Shown here: positions 7,893 to 10,016 of the stretch, piece after piece
How positions within the stretch are numbered: position 1 is the first letter of the stretch
How the letters are laid out: each line of letters opens with the position of its first letter
NCBI GenBank assembly: GCA_003517725.1
Contig: DOZZ01000139.1
Location: forward strand, 3,806 to 13,821
Source: Bryobacterales bacterium
GTDB lineage: Bacteria > Acidobacteriota > Terriglobia > Bryobacterales > Bryobacteraceae
DNA: 10,016 nucleotides
Direction: 5' to 3'
Made by a program: the position numbers and the translations under genes
Notes under the pieces: generated by a model
The model's input: the letters and a program-made list of their open reading frames with translations, nothing else
Told to the model about the DNA's origin: nothing
Database searches by the model: none

Positions 7893-9529
7893 CCCGGATT
7901 CCCGTTCGAATCGTGGTAACCGCGTGCCTTCTTACCGGCGTGTCGGTTTGGCACCTTCGCTCTTCCGATAATGTGAAGCGGGTAAGGCTCCTTCACATCG
8001 CTGATACTCACGCCCAGCTTGACACCCATTGGGAGTATCTGCCAGAAGATCCGGCCAGGCTGCACCAGATGGGCGGGTATGCGCGAATTCGCACTGCCCT
8101 CGACGAACGCCGGGCAGCAGCGCCGGGCGCGGTTTTCACAGTAGACGGCGGCGACACCTTTCAAGGTTCCGCAATGGCGGCATGGACGAAAGGAGAGGCC
8201 GTTGTTGCACCGTTCAATGCTTTGCAAGTGGATGTTGGAACGCCCGGCAATTGGGAAAGCGTTTATGGTCCTGCAATTTTTCGGAGACTTATGGCGGAGC
8301 TATCCGAAAAAGTTATCTGCTTTAACTTCCACGAAAAGAGCACAGGCAAACGCCTCTTTGCACCGGCAGCAGTGCTTGAGAAAGGCGGCGTGAAAATTGC
8401 CTTCGTCGGCCTTACAGACCCAAGCACCACGACGCGCCAGGCCCCGGCGGAAGTGGAGGGACTGGACTCAACGCGAATCGACGGCCTTCGGCAGTTTGTT
8501 CAAGACCTCAAGAAGAAGGAAAAGCCGGATTTGGTGGTGCTCGTCGATCACACTGGCCTGGCGCCCTCCGTGCAATTCGCTCGGAACATCCCCGAGTTTG
8601 ATGTCGTCCTGAGCGGCCACACCCATGAGCGCGTGTACAAACCGATCCTTGTAGGCAAGACAATCGTCGTGGAGCCGGGTTCAATGGGGTCCTTCATCGG
8701 CCAACTGGATTTAACCATCGCGGATGGAAAAATCAACAGCTACCAATACCAATTGATCGGCGTCGAGGCGTCCCGGTTCAAAGAGAATCGTGACCTCAAA
8801 AGTATGATTGAACACAGCGAAGCGCCATTCGCGGAGCGTCTGCACGAAGTGGTGGGCCAAACTACAGAGCCGCTACTGCGCTATGACGTTCTCGAAAGTT
8901 CAATGGACAACGTGATCGCGGATGCTGTTCGGGAAGCTGCGCACAGCGATATCGGCTTCACGAACGGCTTTCGGTTTTCGCCGCCGGTTGCCGTCGGGCC
9001 GATTACAGAGGCCGACCTTTGGAACATGTTGCCTCTCGACGCACGACTCAAATCGGGTAAAGCAACTGGCCAGCAACTTCACAAATACCTGGAGAATGAA
9101 ATGGAACTGGTGTTCTCGAAAGATCCTTTCACGCTGTCCGGAGGATGGGGACCGAGGCCTTCTGGCATGACTGTCCTGTTTGCAGCGCACGCATCTCCTT
9201 CCCAGCGCTTGAAAGCGGTGAAGATTGGAGAAGCTGACCTTGATTTGAATCATGTTTACACCATAGGCGGTTGCGAACGGGACGGCGAGCCGATGGATGT
9301 GATCTGCCGTCTGCAGGGAGTTCAGGATGCTACCTATATTCCGGGCAGTATTCACACCGTTCTGAAATCCTATTTGAAGGCCCATTCACCGATTACGCCT
9401 AGACGCGAAGGCCGGGTGCGCGCGACGGATCTGCCGCCCGTGGTGTGGTCGCAATACGGAACACTCCAAAAGCTCTGGAAAATCCCCGGCGATGCGGCAG
9501 GGGTAGCCGTGTCTGGACACCGCAACTGA
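7889..9529 (+). CDS. SoxB-like exported metallohydrolase (bifunctional metallophosphatase/5'-nucleotidase family)
   Basis: This 546-residue protein starts with a basic, hydrophobic segment (about 1-21), a Sec signal or anchor with no twin-arginine motif, so the enzyme should act outside the cytoplasm. The calcineurin-like domain (about 32-280) shows LHIADTHAQ (D39, H41), GGYARIRTAL, VDGGDTFQGS (D89), GNWESVYG (N121), VDHTG (H221) and SGHTHE (H244, H246), a complete two-metal ligand set. The loop that reads GNHE in 5'-nucleotidases is GNWE here: the catalytic His is Trp (W122), and the partner Asp is also missing. From memory, SoxB thiosulfohydrolases also have Trp-Glu there with a Tyr-Gly close behind. 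The C-terminal 5'-nucleotidase domain has DNVIADAVREAA, GFRFSPP, ITEADLWNMLPLD, GGWGPRPSGM and VYTIGG, again SoxB-like. SoxB hydrolyses sulfate from a SoxYZ-bound cysteine sulfone. No other sox gene is in view, so the substrate is uncertain. ATG 7889 overlaps the DUF2892 stop; GGAG at 7875-7878 precedes it. Confidence 0.85.
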   Translation: MTRIPVRIVVTACLLTGVSVWHLRSSDNVKRVRLLHIADTHAQLDTHWEYLPEDPARLHQMGGYARIRTALDERRAAAPGAVFTVDGGDTFQGSAMAAWTKGEAVVAPFNALQVDVGTPGNWESVYGPAIFRRLMAELSEKVICFNFHEKSTGKRLFAPAAVLEKGGVKIAFVGLTDPSTTTRQAPAEVEGLDSTRIDGLRQFVQDLKKKEKPDLVVLVDHTGLAPSVQFARNIPEFDVVLSGHTHERVYKPILVGKTIVVEPGSMGSFIGQLDLTIADGKINSYQYQLIGVEASRFKENRDLKSMIEHSEAPFAERLHEVVGQTTEPLLRYDVLESSMDNVIADAVREAAHSDIGFTNGFRFSPPVAVGPITEADLWNMLPLDARLKSGKATGQQLHKYLENEMELVFSKDPFTLSGGWGPRPSGMTVLFAAHASPSQRLKAVKIGEADLDLNHVYTIGGCERDGEPMDVICRLQGVQDATYIPGSIHTVLKSYLKAHSPITPRREGRVRATDLPPVVWSQYGTLQKLWKIPGDAAGVAVSGHRN

Positions 9530-9535
9530 CTGCCT

Positions 9536-9838
9536 TTATTTGGCCGTTTCTTCCATAATCGCCTTCACGGCCGATTCCACCTCGAGTGCAATCGGTTCCA
9601 GTTCGGCTCCTCCGAACAACTTTGCAAGTTGCGAAGGCAGAACGGTCGAAAGTTTGTTTCGCCCTTTCGAACCGTAGACCGAAATTCTACTGGCAAAAGA
9701 CTGGAAAAACCGCTGTTCAGTTCGAGGTGAGGATTCCGGGGAAGCTGAACGCACATTCCGGAGGGAATCCGAACGGCCCATTCCGGGATGAACCCGAACA
9801 CCATCGGAGCGTAGCGAGGCTGGCTGCGGATTGTGCAA
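9536..9838 (-). CDS. Doubtful hypothetical ORF; C-terminal half protein-like, N-terminal half made from repeat DNA
   Basis: I do not recognise this frame. It encodes 100 residues convergent with the SoxB-like gene, ending six bases from that gene's stop. The last 50 or so residues look like real protein: a basic segment, GSKGRNKLSTVLPSQLAKLF, then an acidic helix-like tail ending EVESAVKAIMEETAK. The first half (about residues 1-36) is read from the degenerate repeat at 9731-9849 and is Arg/Ser/Pro-rich, as expected of non-coding repeats read by chance. No ATG or good ribosome site lies just before the protein-like part. It may be the 3' remnant of a gene that lost its front when repeats spread here, or pure chance. 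No membrane segment or known motif was found. Confidence 0.28.
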   Translation of the reverse strand: MHNPQPASLRSDGVRVHPGMGRSDSLRNVRSASPESSPRTEQRFFQSFASRISVYGSKGRNKLSTVLPSQLAKLFGGAELEPIALEVESAVKAIMEETAK

Positions 9839-9849
9839 GAAGTGTTCGG
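9731..9849. repeat. Degenerate intergenic repeat, copy A
   Basis: This copy starts GGATTCCGG and ends GTGTTCGG, and matches the copy at 9895-10016 over its whole length with scattered substitutions and small indels. The best-kept blocks are ATTCCGGAGGGAAT (9755-9768, a five-base stem with a four-base loop), CGGAGCGTAGCGA, and GATTGTGCA followed by GAAGTGTTCGG. The element is rich in GAAC/TTCG motifs and has no open frame resembling a transposase. It is probably a miniature or REP-like intergenic element. The family name is not known to me. Confidence 0.6.
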
Positions 9850-9894
9850 CTTCGTCAAGAGAAACCTGTCAGGAGCGAAGCGGAGGAAGGATGC

Positions 9895-10016
9895 GGATTC
9901 CGGCGCAGAAGGCGAACACTGATTCCGAAGGGAATGCGAACGGCATTCCGGGCCGAAGGCGAACAGTTCTCGGAGCGTAGCGACGCTGGCACCTCGATTG
10001 TGCAGGAAGTGTTCGG
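9895..10016. repeat. Degenerate intergenic repeat, copy B (may continue beyond right edge)
   Basis: This is the second copy of the element at 9731-9849, in the same orientation, offset by about 165 bases. The first hairpin is kept with a changed loop (ATTCC GAAG GGAAT, 9922-9935). The block at 9974-9987 forms a perfect AGCGT-AGCG-ACGCT hairpin, where copy A has one mismatch. The 45 bases between the copies (9850-9894) show no clear match to the repeat. More copies may lie to the right. Confidence 0.6.

Noticed and set aside
7916..7927. Lipobox-like VTAC at residues 10-13 of the SoxB-like protein
   Set aside because: The Cys comes too early and the hydrophobic stretch before it is only three residues, too short for a lipoprotein signal; the hydrophobic segment continues past the Cys.
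9601..9617. GTTCGG-CTCCT-CCGAAC perfect hairpin as an operon terminator
   Set aside because: It lies about 70 bases after the last stop and has no T-run behind it on either strand, so intrinsic termination is not supported.
9565..9858. 97-codon minus-strand frame overlapping the repeat
   Set aside because: It is read mostly from the degenerate repeat, and its C-terminal part is a shifted frame of the more protein-like tail at 9536-9690.

Overview
The window holds one long plus-strand gene cluster that looks like a single operon (1-9529), followed by about 490 bases of repeat-rich, gene-poor DNA. GC content is high by eye, with Gram-negative features: an outer-membrane channel, a periplasmic lipoprotein adaptor and a tripartite RND pump. 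The host is therefore a diderm bacterium. The style is compatible with a soil Acidobacteriota or a sulfur-metabolising proteobacterium, but nothing in the window fixes the phylum.

Layout: (1) the 3' part of a CstB-type persulfide dioxygenase with an MBL fold, a pseudo-rhodanese and an active rhodanese, cut by the left edge; (2) a TauE/SafE (TSUP) exporter, probably for sulfite or a related sulfur anion; (3) a 75-base gap with a possible 13-codon leader; (4) a TolC-family outer-membrane factor; (5) an RND adaptor lipoprotein; (6) an RND inner-membrane pump; (7) a 63-residue DUF2892 membrane protein; (8) a SoxB/5'-nucleotidase-like exported metallohydrolase. Every junction except (2)/(4) is a 4-base ATGA or GTGA overlap, so co-translation is likely.

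The first two genes form a recognised sulfane-sulfur detoxification pair: the dioxygenase oxidises persulfides to sulfite, the rhodanese moves sulfane sulfur to or from thiosulfate, and the TSUP protein exports the anion. What is unusual is that the same transcription unit continues into a complete RND tripartite pump, a DUF2892 protein (a domain otherwise found fused to rhodanese in YgaP) and a SoxB-like hydrolase. The inference is a sulfur-handling export system in which the pump moves a sulfur species or sulfur-conjugated compound and the hydrolase works on it outside the cytoplasmic membrane. No regulator, promoter or terminator is visible. A CstR/BigR/SqrR-type regulator would be expected upstream of the window.

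From 9530 to the right edge there is a doubtful minus-strand ORF whose last 50 or so codons look protein-like, and two diverged copies of a roughly 120-base repeat with conserved small hairpins. No tRNA, rRNA, CRISPR array or insertion sequence was seen.
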